Shown one piece after another: positions 50,826-62,901 of a stretch of DNA of 64,000 bases (its first letter is position 1; each line of letters begins with the position of its first letter). The notes under the pieces are model-generated. The model was not told where the DNA came from. It searched no databases and saw only the letters and a list, made by a program, of their open reading frames with translations. The stretch covers positions 70,224,330 to 70,288,329 of the forward strand of contig JAZBQD010000015.1 in NCBI GenBank assembly GCA_036583965.1, read 5' to 3'. Origin of the DNA: Prunella strophiata (Eukaryota > Chordata > Aves > Passeriformes > Prunellidae). Both the position numbers and the translations under genes were made by a program.

Positions 50826-53589
50826 GCAGCACAGTTATCTGAGAACTGTCTAGTCTGGTTAATACCTAGGAGGATGTGGTAGGGGAGGTTGTCCAGACCA
50901 GTAGCTTGTCCAGCAAACCCCACTGGAGATCCCCACTCCCATAACTCATGCCAGAAAATGGCCATAGCCTCTCACTGGGGCTTGTTTTCTGCACCAGTGG
51001 GCTCTGGGAGTTTTTAAACCTGACTGATAGGTGGTGGGATTTTATGAAGTTGCTTCAAGCAATGTGACATCTGTTCTACAATTTACCAGATTGGTTTTGC
51101 TTTATAGAAGCAAATAAAAATCATAGGATTTTTATTATTTTCTTACCTGTGCTTTAATGAAAGAGGGTAACACTACTTATGAAAAAGCCCTCAACTAACA
51201 CAAAAATGCCTGTATTTGCAGAATCTGTTTTGCTCTATTTCCTATGATTTAGTCTGAAGTTTTACTCCTGAGATGTTTTTTGGTAGTTATATTTTAAATG
51301 TAAGTTAACAGGTTTGTAAATTTTATCATAATAGAAATAATAGCCATTGCAGAATGTGGTCCTGATCATGGAGTCAAAAATGAAATGAGAAATATCTTAG
51401 ATTTGAAGTCAGTTGAACTGAGAGACATATGAGAGTGTGGAAAGCATCCTTAGGGGAGTAAACTTTAAGAACATTGTTGCGATAATAATAACGGTGTTTA
51501 GCATGTAATTGCACAACCTTAGGAAACACTTGAAAAGTAATTACAAAATGACAGTAGTGCCTTTCAATATTGAAGCTATTTTTCATGCTACCCTATTATG
51601 CCTATTCGTTAAATCTTAGGAATATTCTTGCAAAATGTATTTTTAAAAGGCACATTAGAGAGAGGAGCCTAAGTGTACCTTTCTCTTTGTTAAACAGACC
51701 CTTAAAATGAGCAGTTTTCCTTACGTGCTGAAACTCATGTGCTCCCTGGTTCAAATTTTGTCATTCTTACTTTTAAGTGAGTTGCATCTTGACACTTTTT
51801 CTTGATTACAGCCAGATTCTCAAGTTATTATGTCAGGAGGAAAATGGTGAGGGAAAGCCACCTTTTAGCTTCAATTTAAAAGTGACAGCCAAAATATGTA
51901 ACTGTCAGTATTAAATAGCTCAAAGAGTCAGATGAGTACTTCTGACTTCTACAGATCTAAATGAGTATTTCAGACTTCCATGAATCTATATGGGTACAAG
52001 AAAGGCCATAATTTCACTTTTAATACATGTTACAGTGTAGTCAATCTGAAAAATATGTCTTTGAGTCTTGTGAAGTATTGTATTATCCATAATGTTTAGC
52101 TGATGGAGCTTTTTCAATGGCATGTTTTGAATATATTGAACTAAAAAATATATGTTCTTTCTAAGTGTTTTACTCAGTTTATCTTCCATATACTGTGATT
52201 TGTATAAATAGTAGTTGCATTTATTGGAGAGTTTCTTTAAAAATGTTTTTATAATATAAGGAAGGATTTTGAGACTATCTGAAAAGCAAGCTAAACTGAC
52301 TTATTAACCCACTTTTTTTTTGAGAGGAAGGCAGAACCAATGCATGTAGAATAAAGTACGCAAGAAAGATATTTTGATCACTATATTTACATTAAAAATT
52401 AATAAATGATGTGAGTAGGTTCTAATTACCTCTGGAGCCTGAAATAATTAGTTTCATCAAAGTACAGATTTTTGCTCACTTTTCTGCTTGCTGTATCCCC
52501 CCTCTTCTGAAGGGGACACTTCAGGGAGCAGGATGTAATTAACTGTCCTTGCTCCCTGGGACATGGTTTATCTTCTGTGGCTGCCAGCTACTGCCATTGA
52601 GTAGGACAATTTTAGGAAGTGCACCCAGCTGAGTGTTGTAGCCACTAGTGAATGGGTTTGACCATTCTGCTTTTCTTATGCTGTTACATGTTTTAAAGTA
52701 AAGCTTTTGATAACTTGCCAGCCTAAGAGAAGGTTGAGGTGCTGCTGGATGACTGAAGGGCATGGCAGTCCTGTTCATATTCCCAGACCCTGTTCATAGG
52801 CCCTCTGAACCCCAGCTTATTAAATACATAGTTGTATGCACTGACAGATTTTATCTGACATGTGGTTAACCAGAGAAGAGGACACAAATCGATGGAAAAT
52901 AAACCAAGAGAGAGAAAACTGCTGATATGGCAAATGAGGACGTATGAAAAACCACTCACTGTTCAGGTTGAGTGCATGGTGTTTGCACAGGGCATATTTT
53001 TGAATATAAAATATACAGGCCCACACATCCTGGTTCTACCAGTTATGTTTTTGGCAGGGGTAGGTGTCTGTTCTCTATTCCATGATGCAGTAGGAATGGT
53101 CAGGAGCTCGTGGGGTTCTGGCTACATCTTTGCATGCAGATAGCTCCAGGTGGAGGTTCTTCCTCTTGGCCTGAGATGGACACTACCTTTAAATATCAAA
53201 AGAGCTGGATTAAAGGACAGTTGTGCTCACTCCATGCAGAGAAGAGAAACCTTAAAACCAAGTGTTACTCCTTCAGAATATAGCCACTCCATTGCAGTTT
53301 TGACTGTTCTTGAAAACTATCTTTTCTTCCTTTGCATTCATTTGGAAATGGTGATTGAACCAGAATTATGGTGTTCATCATGCATTGAGGTTGCATTGTG
53401 ATGTTCTCTCTTCTTTATTTATTTTCCTATGTTCTGCATTTCAGGTTGCTTTTTGACTGCTGGTGAGCACCTAAGTGATGTTTTCATGGGTCTAGCAATG
53501 ATAAACACCAACTATCTCTAAGTATTAGTAGCCAGCCAAGAGCTTGTTGTCATGTGTATGAAGTTAGGATTGCTCTGTCTGAGGTGCAC

Positions 53590-53800
53590 CTCTGCACACA
53601 CATCTCTGCTGAAGTTCATCTGCCATTTTCTTGCTCTGTAGTGACTCTAATGAGATCATTTTGTGTTCCTTCATAGCTGACCCTCATCTTTGCCAGACTG
53701 CTGTTCAGCCCTTTTCCAAACTGTTTATAGATATTTTGAACATATACCCTAGGATTCCTGAGGACTTTGGTACCTTTGTTTGTTACAATTTTTCCTGGTA
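53590..53800 (-). repeat. old CR1-clade LINE relic, - orientation, in intron 1
   Basis: GCTGAAGTTCATCTGCCATT, CTCTAATGAGATCATTTTGT, CCTTTTCCAAACTGTTTATA and TTTTGAACATATACCCTAGG line up with the reversed old CR1 segment 'GAAATTCATCTGCCATTTTG / GAGATCCTTTTGTAGCTCTT / CCCTTTTCCAGATCATTTAT / GAATATGTTGAA'. Highly diverged, so an old insertion. Similarity beyond 53800 is doubtful. Confidence 0.65.
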
Positions 53801-56800
53801 GATGCCAGACATGCTGGTATTTCCCTTTGTCTGTGAGAGGGGTCCCAGGGGACACTGGCATTACATCACATGCCTGTCTTTGGGTACTGTGGAACTTTTG
53901 GGCACAGGTTACATGCTACTACAGTTTTAGCTCTTTCTTCTTTGAGTCTAATTGGCCCTTTCTGGTGAATCCTGACTGCTTGTGGTTATTTTTTTTTTAC
54001 ATTTCATGTTTCTGCTTTTGTCTTTAATGCCTTACACTAATGCTTCAGTTTGACGACAGACTTTCTGATTTATTCCCCCTGCATAGATTATTTTAGAATG
54101 AGAAGTTATCCCATACTGAACACAGATAAAACAAAACAAAACAACCTGAAACCAAGCAACCCAAGTGCTTTCTGCTACTAGTTCTTCTCTAGTTGTTCTT
54201 TTTAATACCTGCATAATCTGTTTGTTTGCAAGTTCTTTAGCAGGCTGCCAACTCCTGATTATGTTTCAAAAAGAATTTACTCTTTATTTGTATACTCTTA
54301 AAAATAATTTCCCAAGCAAATTCTTTTCTTGGCCTGCATTATTGAGTCTTTATATTAATTGAGCCTTTATATTAAGTCCTTTTTTATTATCCCCTTTCAG
54401 GTTGTTGTGTTGTTTTTGTGGGTTTTGTTTTTTTTTTTTTTCCCTCTATAGAAGATAAATTTTAGAAGCTTTCTTACTTGGATGTTGAGACATTCTGGTT
54501 GTATTTTGGTCTTTCTCAAGTTGTTCAGGGGAATTGATTAGCTTTTACTAATGCCTTTGAGTTTTATAGTGTCTTCAGGCTACCTACAAAATTTTTAATC
54601 TGTAAGCTTATAGCTCCCCCTTTCAATTTTGGTGCTTAGGTTTTGTTTTTCATTTGTTTTCTTAACAAGATTTGTCATTATTATAAAGATGCCCCTCAAT
54701 AGCAATATTTTGTGGACCAGGTTCTTTCCATTTCTTGAGATCAGACTGATCTCAAGATTGTTTTTTCTTTCTTTGTATGGGTGGCTTTTTTTTGTCTTTG
54801 TACTTGTTTGTTTTGTTTTTCAGCAGTGCATGAGACACAGACTGTGGTCTCAGCTTCCATCTGCTGATGCTGTTGTGATGCTTAGCAAGTCCATCTGGGA
54901 GTCACTAAAGTATCCCTTGATCTGCTGTGTTTTCTTCTTTGACAGCCATCCTTATATCTGCGTGATAACCAGTCCTCTAAGAAATTTATTTTTATGAGGC
55001 TTTGCTGTTCAGTCTCCTTTTTTTGGCTCATAGCCACTTTATACTGTTTGTTAATTCTCTTAGACTGTTAATACAGGCCTTTCTTCAGTCCCTGGTGAAC
55101 ACTATGGCTTTCAGTCTTTTTCCACTTTTTCGTTATTCTGCTGATGATTTTTTACACCAAGTTTTCAGTAAGACTATTGTGTAAATAATGTTTCAACAAC
55201 AGGCATTTTCATTCTTCCATCTAGCTTCCTAGGCTTGTAGAGAAGAGTGTATCCTTTCATATGGTGTCATATTTCTCTGCCAGATTTTAAAAAGAGAGTC
55301 TGTTCTGCCTTTGCTTTGCTGAAACCTTCTTAGCTGAGTTTAATCAACTTCTATCCTTTCATTCAGTTGAGACTCACTGATCTCCTTGACATTACTGCTT
55401 CTCTTAAACCATGTACTCTTTTTCTGTAAAAATCAATCTAAAACATTAATTTGAACATTTTCCTATGATGTTGGAAGTGCCAGAAAACTCATAATTTTTA
55501 AGCTCAGTTGCCTTCTAGAGACAACTGTTCCCCAAATATCCGGTTTTTTTGATTTCTCTTTTGAACATATTTTCTTAGCTGCTTATTGAACTTTTATTTG
55601 CCAACCAGTTGGTTTTTTGTTTGTTTTTGTTTTTGTTGTTTTGGGTCATTTCCGGGAATGGCTACAACTGTTCTCTGCTTTCTTCACTAGCAACAAATAT
55701 TTTATCTCCAGAAGTTTTCTTCCAGCTTCTTATGTTGCTGTTATTTGCACAGCATCCATGTCACCTCCAAAGAGCTTTTCCAAAGCCTCTGTGGGGTCTG
55801 ATGTTTTTTGCATTAAACAGAGAAGTCTTTGATCTCTGGTATGAGTTTGTGTTCCTGATAATCATTGCTACAACACTGAAGCAGGCGAGGTTCACTTATA
55901 GCTATCAGGCAAACTTGGAAAAATCTGGATGCCATCAGTTTTCTACTGACTGATTGAGAAGATAAATAATATCTATATGTGACTGGACTTACTTAAAAAA
56001 AAAAAAATAAACAACCAAAAACACTGGCCAAAAGTGCTTGGCTTGGTAGTCAGGCATGTGTGTGGTTAGACAGGTGTTTACACGACCTGCTGGGTTGGCC
56101 ACTGCATTGTCACTGTTAGTCCTGTGTGCTCACAAGGACATTGCCTGTAATGCCAAAGAACAGTTCTTGTTGGATTGCAGCAGAAGTGCTGCACTGTTGC
56201 AAAACTGCACACTTCTCTTATGGGGAACACATTTACAGCACACATGGTTCATGGCTTTCAAGCCTGGGGAAGTGCTTCAGGTGGCCAGAATGTCATCTGA
56301 AGGGTTTGGATGAAATCTTGCTGCTCCAATTATGTTCCCATGTACTAGTGAGTACAGAATGGTATAGAACGGGGCCATGGATGCAGAACTGCTTCTCGTG
56401 GTTACATAAAACATCACACAGCAGCTGGGCAGCTGTAATGCCACATGATCCATGTGATGTGCAAATGGCTGGACTGACATTCATCTGGTGTGAAGTCAGA
56501 GATCTCTGTGCACTAATAGCAAGTGTAGACTGCACATCAGACTCATTAATAGACAGAACTGAATTTCTCAAGGCAACAGACATCATGAAACAACTGGATT
56601 TGGGCCTGATGCTGTTATCATTGATCTGCTAAGCCAGACGGGGAATGTTGACTCAAAGAGAAAAAAAATTCAGGCATGCAGTTGCATAGGGCCTTAGTGA
56701 AAATGAAAAGCTTCATTGACACAAACTTCAAGCCAGTTTGATTAAAAGATACAGGTTCAGTTAGTTTTCTGCTAATGTCCCTGAATACGCTGCACAAAAC

Positions 56801-59243
56801 TCAATGGAAGATTTTAAAAAAAAAAAAAAAAAAAAAGACATAAGAAATCTTCTAACCAGGCAGCTAAGCACAAATAACAAGCAAAGTTTTATGTTACAGA
56901 GATAAATGCTGGGCACAAAAGGCAGAGGAGTCTTTCTGAGTCAGTGGATCCAGAAAACATCTGTGGTATTGGAAATAGCATCTGGCCTTAAAGACACTGC
57001 ATAGTTTCTGAAGTGGAGATGGACTAATACTAATGGAATTGATGGAAAAGAAACCTTGGACTGCTGGCAAAAACTTTTCAGTTGTTGCCCTAAATGATGA
57101 CATCTTAGATGAAACTGTACAGCTACTTGGCCAGGAGCAGGGCACAGCACTTCTTAATAAAATGGAGATTTTTCCAGCTGTCTAGCAGATGGCACACAGT
57201 GCAGTCAGCCATAAGCAAATTCACTAAAATATAAAACCATAGGAGAGGGGTCACAAGTAGCCAGAAGAATTTTGCAGATTTTGTAGAGAAATATTTTTTG
57301 CGATATTAGAGAATTTAAATGCTGTCCAATTTTACAAAGAGAAGGGAGATTATGTCTTCTGAAAATCATTGTCTCAAGTCCTGGAAAAGGTTTTTCAGGA
57401 AAAATAGGCAGTTTTTGCTGTAGAGACAACTCAACAAATTCTTTCAGTCAGTCCTGGTAAAGGAAGATGTTTGCTTGAGAGGTCAGCAAACTGGTAATCC
57501 TTGAGACCTGCAACATTTCTTCTAATGCTCAACATTTTTGAAAATAGCTGCATGAAATTGAAGATACTGAAAACTGAATAGATGTATGAAACAAAAAAGT
57601 AAATCAGTGTCTGAAGAACATTAATCATTTGGTTTTATAAATATAAAAACATTTAGAGAGTATTTAATTGATCTCAGCAAAAAGGGATTTTAGTAGGATT
57701 TTAATGTAGTAAATGGATTGAGTTAACTCAGAGTATGTGATATTTCAGATCCCAGCAGGAGTCCTAAGTATATAGACTACTATTGAATTCCATTAAACAA
57801 AAAGAATAAAGAAAAAGTGTCAAAAGAATGAGGGACCATGTGAGAAGATTTTATGCTAAAAGTGGCATTTTGACTGCTTATTTACTCATTTTTATGGATT
57901 ATTTCATCTGAATATGTTTTTATATATAACAGTGAAATGCTTTACAGCAGCTTTGCTGTTTAAAATTAAACTGAAGTCATGACATTATCTGGGAAAGATC
58001 AGGATGTAGATTGAGAGAAGGTTGTGGGTTTTGGAAAGATGATTGAAAGTGACTTCCGATTTTGCTGGTGATAACAAGATTATCACACTTTGGAAGAATT
58101 TGTGGGGGTTGAAAAATTTCTAACAGTAGACTTTTTAATTTCCTCAGTAATTAAAAGACAGCAAGACAGAAAACACTCAGGGAGACAGAACTGTCAGGTA
58201 AGATCCATCTATTGCAGGCTTAGCCATTATGTTCAAAAGTGTCATGCTGATATTTTAATTCCATTACCTCTGGTGTGTTTTAATTTCTGAGACTAGCAGA
58301 AAAAAAAAAAAAAAAGAAAAAAAGAAGAAAAAAAAAGCCAAGTGTTTGGGTTTGTATTTTTTTTCTTCTCCCACTTCTTTGGGAAGTGGTTAAGGTAGCA
58401 GAACAGCTAACCTTTAGGATTTTGCCACACTCAGTTTGCTAAACACACTGATAATTGCAAATATTGATTGGGAATCTGCACGTTCTAAATGTCCTGCTCT
58501 TAAAGTTACAATTCTACAGAGATTTAGTTCCTCTGAAGTAACAGGAAAATATTTTTCATAGTAGTTTCCAAAATAAACCTCTGCCTTACAGGGCCTGCTT
58601 TTCTTGAGCTGACATTAGCATGTATTTTAAAGGCAAGATTGTGAAAATCCCCCTGTACACACTAAGGCTCTCTGTAAAGGATACAAATTATAATAACGTT
58701 TTATTTTCTCATCTATTTTATAAATTTCCTAACATGTACACTATTCTGTCTTTAAATATAAATTTTACTTCAGAATTTGTACAGGGTATGGTGTGATGCA
58801 AGCAGCTTGAGACAGCAGAAGGATGTTTTCCTGTGTCAGCTCAGGGAGGTTGCCTGTGCTCAGGAGCTGATCCTGTGTGGTCTATTATTTTTTTTTTCTT
58901 TGCATACATTTAAATCAAAATGTAAATTTGTGTAGGAGGCAACCACAGAAGGACAGAAAGCAGAAGTAAAATTTTAGATTTAGTGATTAAAATAGTTCCG
59001 CTAAGTGTTGAGATCAGTGTATGCATAAAAAAAATAAAGGAAATTGAGTAGCTGTTAATTTGGAACAAACATTTTGATGGATCAATCTAATTATAGAATG
59101 CATATAAATATATGTAGCTGCATGAGCATACATGTGCTCTAAACAGACATCCAAACATTGCTGTTCTGTTATGAAGCCAAATCCTCCAGAAAGTACAGTA
59201 GTTTTATTGCTTTTTTACTGATGTGGAGAAGCATGCAGTTGAA
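53801..59243. other. intron 1 interior, no gene or clear repeat
   Basis: T-rich until about 55.7 kb, then mixed. The 168-codon frame at 56126-56632 and the 105-114-codon frames near 54.6-56 kb show no domain I recognise. A 22-bp A run at 56815-56836 follows a moderately complex segment, so a decayed retrocopy is possible, but I could not match it to anything. Confidence 0.45.
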
Positions 59244-59343
59244 GTGCATATGGATTTTCTTGCTAGTATGTTTGTGTGTGTTTGTGCATATGGATTTTCT
59301 TGTAGTGTGTTTGTGCATATGGATTTTCTTGCTAGTGTGTTTG
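59244..59343 (+). repeat. three-copy minisatellite, 29-40-bp units
   Basis: Units begin at 59244, 59284 and 59313 and share the core GTGCATATGGATTTTCTT, followed by GCTAGTRTGTTT-like text. Copies are 40, 29 and 31 bp because of an internal GT expansion in the first and a small deletion in the second. The array is probably young given the identical 18-bp cores. Confidence 0.9.
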
Positions 59344-60275
59344 TAGCATGATCCTTATCACTGAAATGCCAATTTTCCATCATTTAAATATGTGGTTTTC
59401 CACAGTCTTGGCTTACTCTAGGAGTTTGGTTTCCTTTGGTGCTGTGACTTGGTCTGTGTGACAGATGGTGCAGGGAGGTTGATGTTGTCCTGTTATCCTG
59501 TGACACCTGCCTCTTGCAACAAGAGTTTGGCAATCCCACCTGGCTGAAGTTAAATGCTTTTGGTGTTAACTGAGCTGACATTGGTTGTGTCATTTAATCA
59601 ATTAACTGAAACAAGTCTCTGAGATGGGATTGATCAAAAATCACAACATTTAGATATATAAATCAGTAGTTTTTTCCTACTAGTAGGTAGGTTTTATATT
59701 TTTACTTTTACTGTGCAGCTCTGTACTCTTGCAGACACTTACCCCTTTGCCTAAATTTAAGGCCATAATATTGTTTTCAGTATGACTACCTTGAAAGCCT
59801 TCATGTGTATATTTGATATTTGTAAGCTTAGTGTTTGCATTTCAGGGTTAGCAACACCACTTAAAATTTCCTGACACTTCTTTTGCTTATACCGTGATTG
59901 CCAGTGTTGCAATAAAAATTGCTTAAACGTATGACTTGATAAATTTAAACGGGAATTAAAAATAAGAAGAGTTGAAAGATGAGCTGACTTTTGCCAGGCA
60001 GGGCAGGGTGTATTGTGGCATTTCCCTTGGTTTCAGCCTGCCAGGGTGCTGGGTGCTCCTGAACTGGAGCTGGGAGCAGCTGGGTGTTGCAGTCTGTGGT
60101 GCACAGGCAGGCAGGGCTGCAAGGAAAATGAAAAAATGGGAACAGCAAACGGGGGCCAGATTTTTACAGCATGTGTCTTGAGATATCATGCTGTAATACT
60201 TACTAGATCAGGGTAAAAAACCCAAACAAAACAAACAAAAAAACCCCAACCACCTGCTGATGGTATTTGTAAATG

Positions 60276-60291
60276 TTTGTAAATTTACAAA
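60276..60291. repeat. 16-bp perfect palindrome
   Basis: TTTGTAAATTTACAAA is its own reverse complement, set in AT-rich DNA where such palindromes occur by chance fairly readily. Confidence 0.7.
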
Positions 60292-61554
60292 TTTATTCGT
60301 AAATTTTTAGTTTTGGTTTAATTGAAGCAAATCTTTTACACATAAGAAAGGAAAAAGGATCATATAAAGATACTTTAAAGTAAAATGTTACATATTTAAG
60401 TTGAAAATCATCAATAAACAAGGTTTAACAGGGCACTAAGGAAGCAGCTACAAATAGGGGAAAAGGAATGTTACTTTGTGCTTAGATGTCGTACAAATCA
60501 TCAAATAAGTACCTTCAGATTCCCTTGAAGTTTTCACCATGTAAAATGAGTCTGAGGCTTTTCTGCATGAAGTCTGTGGTTACTGTTGCAGCAGTAGCAT
60601 TTGGAGCCTGCTTTTGGGGAATCCTTGTTGCTGCAAATGAGGCTGTTAGAATTCATAACAGCTGGGAAATGACTAAAGATCCTGTGACTGTACTTTGATA
60701 TAGTGCTGCTGTATTTCAACCAGGCGTACTTTTGAGCATGTACAGCAATAGAAAATCAAATATTTATTTTTTTTAATGCACCCATCATTAGATCATTTGA
60801 AGATGTTAGTAGCTTCCAAGTAAGCTCTGTATATAAATTTAAAGATTAAATATTCTGAATTTTACTTCATATTATAGTCTAGTCCTTGCTCTGGGCGTTG
60901 TTTGTACATTTCAAAGTAAGCAGTTGCTAGGAGAAAATGTATATATGTAATAGAGTCTGTACTTCCAGATAAATACTTTAAGCAGAATCAAAACATATAG
61001 TACTTTCAACTATCACTGTCAAAAAGGCTTTTATAGAGCTATGGATGTAGTTGATTTGTGAGGCATTTTGACAGCTGCATTGTTCAGGGTGATTTACAGT
61101 TTTCTCAACTTACTTCAAATAATATTAAATCATAGAGTGCTTTGGGTTAGAAGGGACTTTAAAGATCACCTAGTGCCAACCCTCCTGCCATGGGCAGGCA
61201 CACCTTCCACTAAAAAAGGCTGCTCAAAGCTCCACCCAGCCTGTCCTGTATCACTTGGAGAAGGGAATTATCATCAGCGCATTCCAGGAACCACCTGGAT
61301 TGCTCATGCCCTGCTTTGTTGCCCCTTCAACAGGTATTGGGGTGGCTGAAGTTCCTCATGAGGATCAGGACTGTGAACACGAGGCTGTTCCTGTCTGTCT
61401 ACAGAGGGCCTCATCTTCTCATTCTTCCTGGCTGGAGGACCTGTAGCAGACCCCCACTGTAATGTTCCCTATCTGCTCTCCCTTCAACCCAGCCTATAAG
61501 CCCTCAGCTCCTCATCCATCGCCCGGCAGGGGATGCTCCATGCATGCCTACTGG

Positions 61555-61809
61555 TCATTGACATAGAGAGAAACTCCTTGTGTCCCCTCTCCTCTCCTTC
61601 CTGAAGAGCCAGTATCCTTCCATTCCAACACTCCTGTCATAGGCAGCCATCCCACCACATCTGTGTGACAAGATCCTAGGTGCACATCTCTTGTTTACTG
61701 CCCATGCCCCCAAAGCCAACATATTGGCTAGAGTGGCTGGAATTTCTTTTCCTGCTGACTTGCAATCCCCTTTCAGACTCAGAGCATCTCTTTCTGGTAT
61801 TGGCATCAA
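61555..61809 (-). pseudogene. CR1 ORF2 endonuclease-domain remnant
   Basis: A - strand open frame ends with YDRSVGMEGYWLFRKERRGD, matching the apurinic-endonuclease-like domain of CR1 ORF2 (family text similar to 'YDWSVGMEGYRLFRKDRQG'). The frame then degenerates. It is a retrotransposon relic, antisense inside ADCY2 intron 1. Confidence 0.87.
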
Positions 61810-61899
61810 ACTTGGAGAGGAGTGGATTGAGGTTCTGTTCCCCTGGGAACATTGATTGTGTGAGGATTGGTGAAAAAACTACTTGCATTCCAGAGTGCC

Positions 61900-62300
61900 T
61901 TACCATCACCCTCTGCAATTCATCTTGGTATTGCTCAGACTGTTCCTGGCTGTGTCACTGGTGCCCTTGTGAAGCTACAGCATTGGGCAGTAGTGGGCTC
62001 TGTGAGGCTTGGGAGTCTCTTGGTGACATCCCTGCTATGAGCCCCCAGTAAGCAGCACAGCTCTCAGGAGTGTGTCAGAGGCAGACCTCTGTGCCTCTCA
62101 CAGGAGGGTCCCTGCTGCTGTCACCATCACGTTCTTGTGGTTGCATTGGCTCTTACAGAGCAGATGGGGCTGCCTGGCTCAGCTCCAGCACCTCTCCTGA
62201 TGGGATGGGTCTTTTCAGTCTGCAGAGCAGAGAAGAGTTTCTGCAGGGGCATGCCAGGCTTCAGGGGAAGTTTCTTTCTCCTGTAGATTCATGCTCTTGC
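61900..62300 (-). pseudogene. CR1 ORF1 esterase-domain remnant
   Basis: On the - strand, GGT GAC AGC at 62117-62125 encodes the Gly-Asp-Ser of the SGNH-type esterase domain found in CR1 ORF1. Neighbouring text (GTGACATCCCTGCTATGAGC, CCCCAGTAAGCAGCACAGC, TGTCAGAGGCAGACCTCTG on the + strand) follows the reversed CR1 consensus around this motif. The reading frame is broken. The exact limits are estimates. Confidence 0.7.
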
Positions 62301-62702
62301 AAGCTTCTGTTCTCCTGCATTTTGCCCCTCTCTGTTCTGTGTGTGCCAGTGGTGTTGCTGTTGGATGGTTGGCCATGGGCTCTGGGTCCACTGCAGACTG
62401 AGCTTAGAACCAGCTTTCCATCTCAGCCTGCTGCACACACTTCTCACAGTTCTACTGCAACTCAGAGTAGTAAAGGAAGTGTTGTGCTATTGTGGCTAAT
62501 AGTTACAGTAGTAGTTAAAAGGTTGATGCTCCACATAACATCTTCTTACCACGAAAAAAATCCTATTTTGATTTAACTCACTTTAGATATCCAGTCGTGT
62601 CTTTCTGCTGTCTTCACATACAATGTTTAGATTATGTTATTGATATCTGACCTTTAAGTACATTTGTTTTTAACTTCATTTTCATTTTCCTTCTGTTTTC
62701 AG

Positions 62703-62901
62703 GAAGTTGAAGACCATGTGGCATTTTTAATAACTGTTCCAACAGCCCTAGCAATTTTTTTTGCTATATTCATCCTTGTCTGCGTAGAACCTGTATTTAA
62801 GAAGCTGCTTCGTATATTTTCTCTGGTGGTCTGGGTATGTCTTGTTGCCATGGGATATCTCTTCATGTGTTTTGGGAGGAATCATCTGTCCCTGGGACCA
62901 G
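62703..62901 (+). CDS. ADCY2: ADCY2 exon 2, with a 1-base frame-breaking insertion
   Basis: This exon continues the first membrane domain (M1) of adenylate cyclase 2. It opens with Glu-Val-Glu-Asp-His after TTTTCAG and encodes transmembrane helix 2 (VAFLITVPTALAIFFAIFIL), a short loop with VFKKLLR, and helix 3 (FSLVVWVCLVAMGYLFMCFG). It ends at GACCAG|GTAAGA. The mammalian exon encodes 66 residues (198 bp, phase 0 at both ends), but this one is 199 bp. The frame holds to Gly58 of the exon; then reading on gives RNHLSLGPG and a stop beyond the donor, while the +1 frame gives the expected GGIICPWDQ up to the donor. One extra G in 62874-62876 explains it exactly. It is either an assembly error or a true frameshift; all other residues look under normal constraint. 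Confidence 0.93.

Larger units (their letters stand above)
61128..62480 (-). repeat. CR1 LINE with internal deletion, - orientation, next to ADCY2 exon 2
   Basis: The left end is the reversed CR1 3' terminus (TTTGGGTTAGAAGGGACTTT, AAAGATCACCTAGTGCCAAC, GGGCAGGCACACCTTCCACT). At about 61248 the sequence jumps to reversed 5'-region CR1 (TCACTTGGAGAAGGGAATTA, TGGTCATTGACATAGAGAG), so the middle, including the reverse transcriptase, is deleted. It then runs through the ORF2 endonuclease start and ORF1 toward about 62480. It is a rare 5'-containing copy rather than the usual 5'-truncated one, and ends about 220 bp before the exon 2 acceptor. Confidence 0.9.
42756..62702 (+). other. ADCY2: ADCY2 intron 1 (19,947 bp)
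   Basis: Bounded by a strong GTAAGA donor at 42756 and a polypyrimidine-AG acceptor (CCTTCTGTTTTCAG) ending at 62702, both phase 0. After the CpG island fades near 43080 the intron is AT-rich. It contains A/T homopolymers (43604-43631, 54427-54441, 56815-56836, 58303-58335), a TA-rich repeat near 48.1 kb, CR1 pieces at 50.4 and 53.6 kb, a minisatellite at 59.2 kb and a CR1 copy just before exon 2. No other exon or RNA gene could be recognised. ORFs of up to 168 codons inside it lack recognisable domains. Confidence 0.93.

Noticed and set aside
56126..56632. 168-codon + strand frame as a gene inside ADCY2 intron 1
   Set aside because: No recognisable domain, no CpG island or splice context, and similar-length chance frames occur elsewhere. 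Kept only as an open question.
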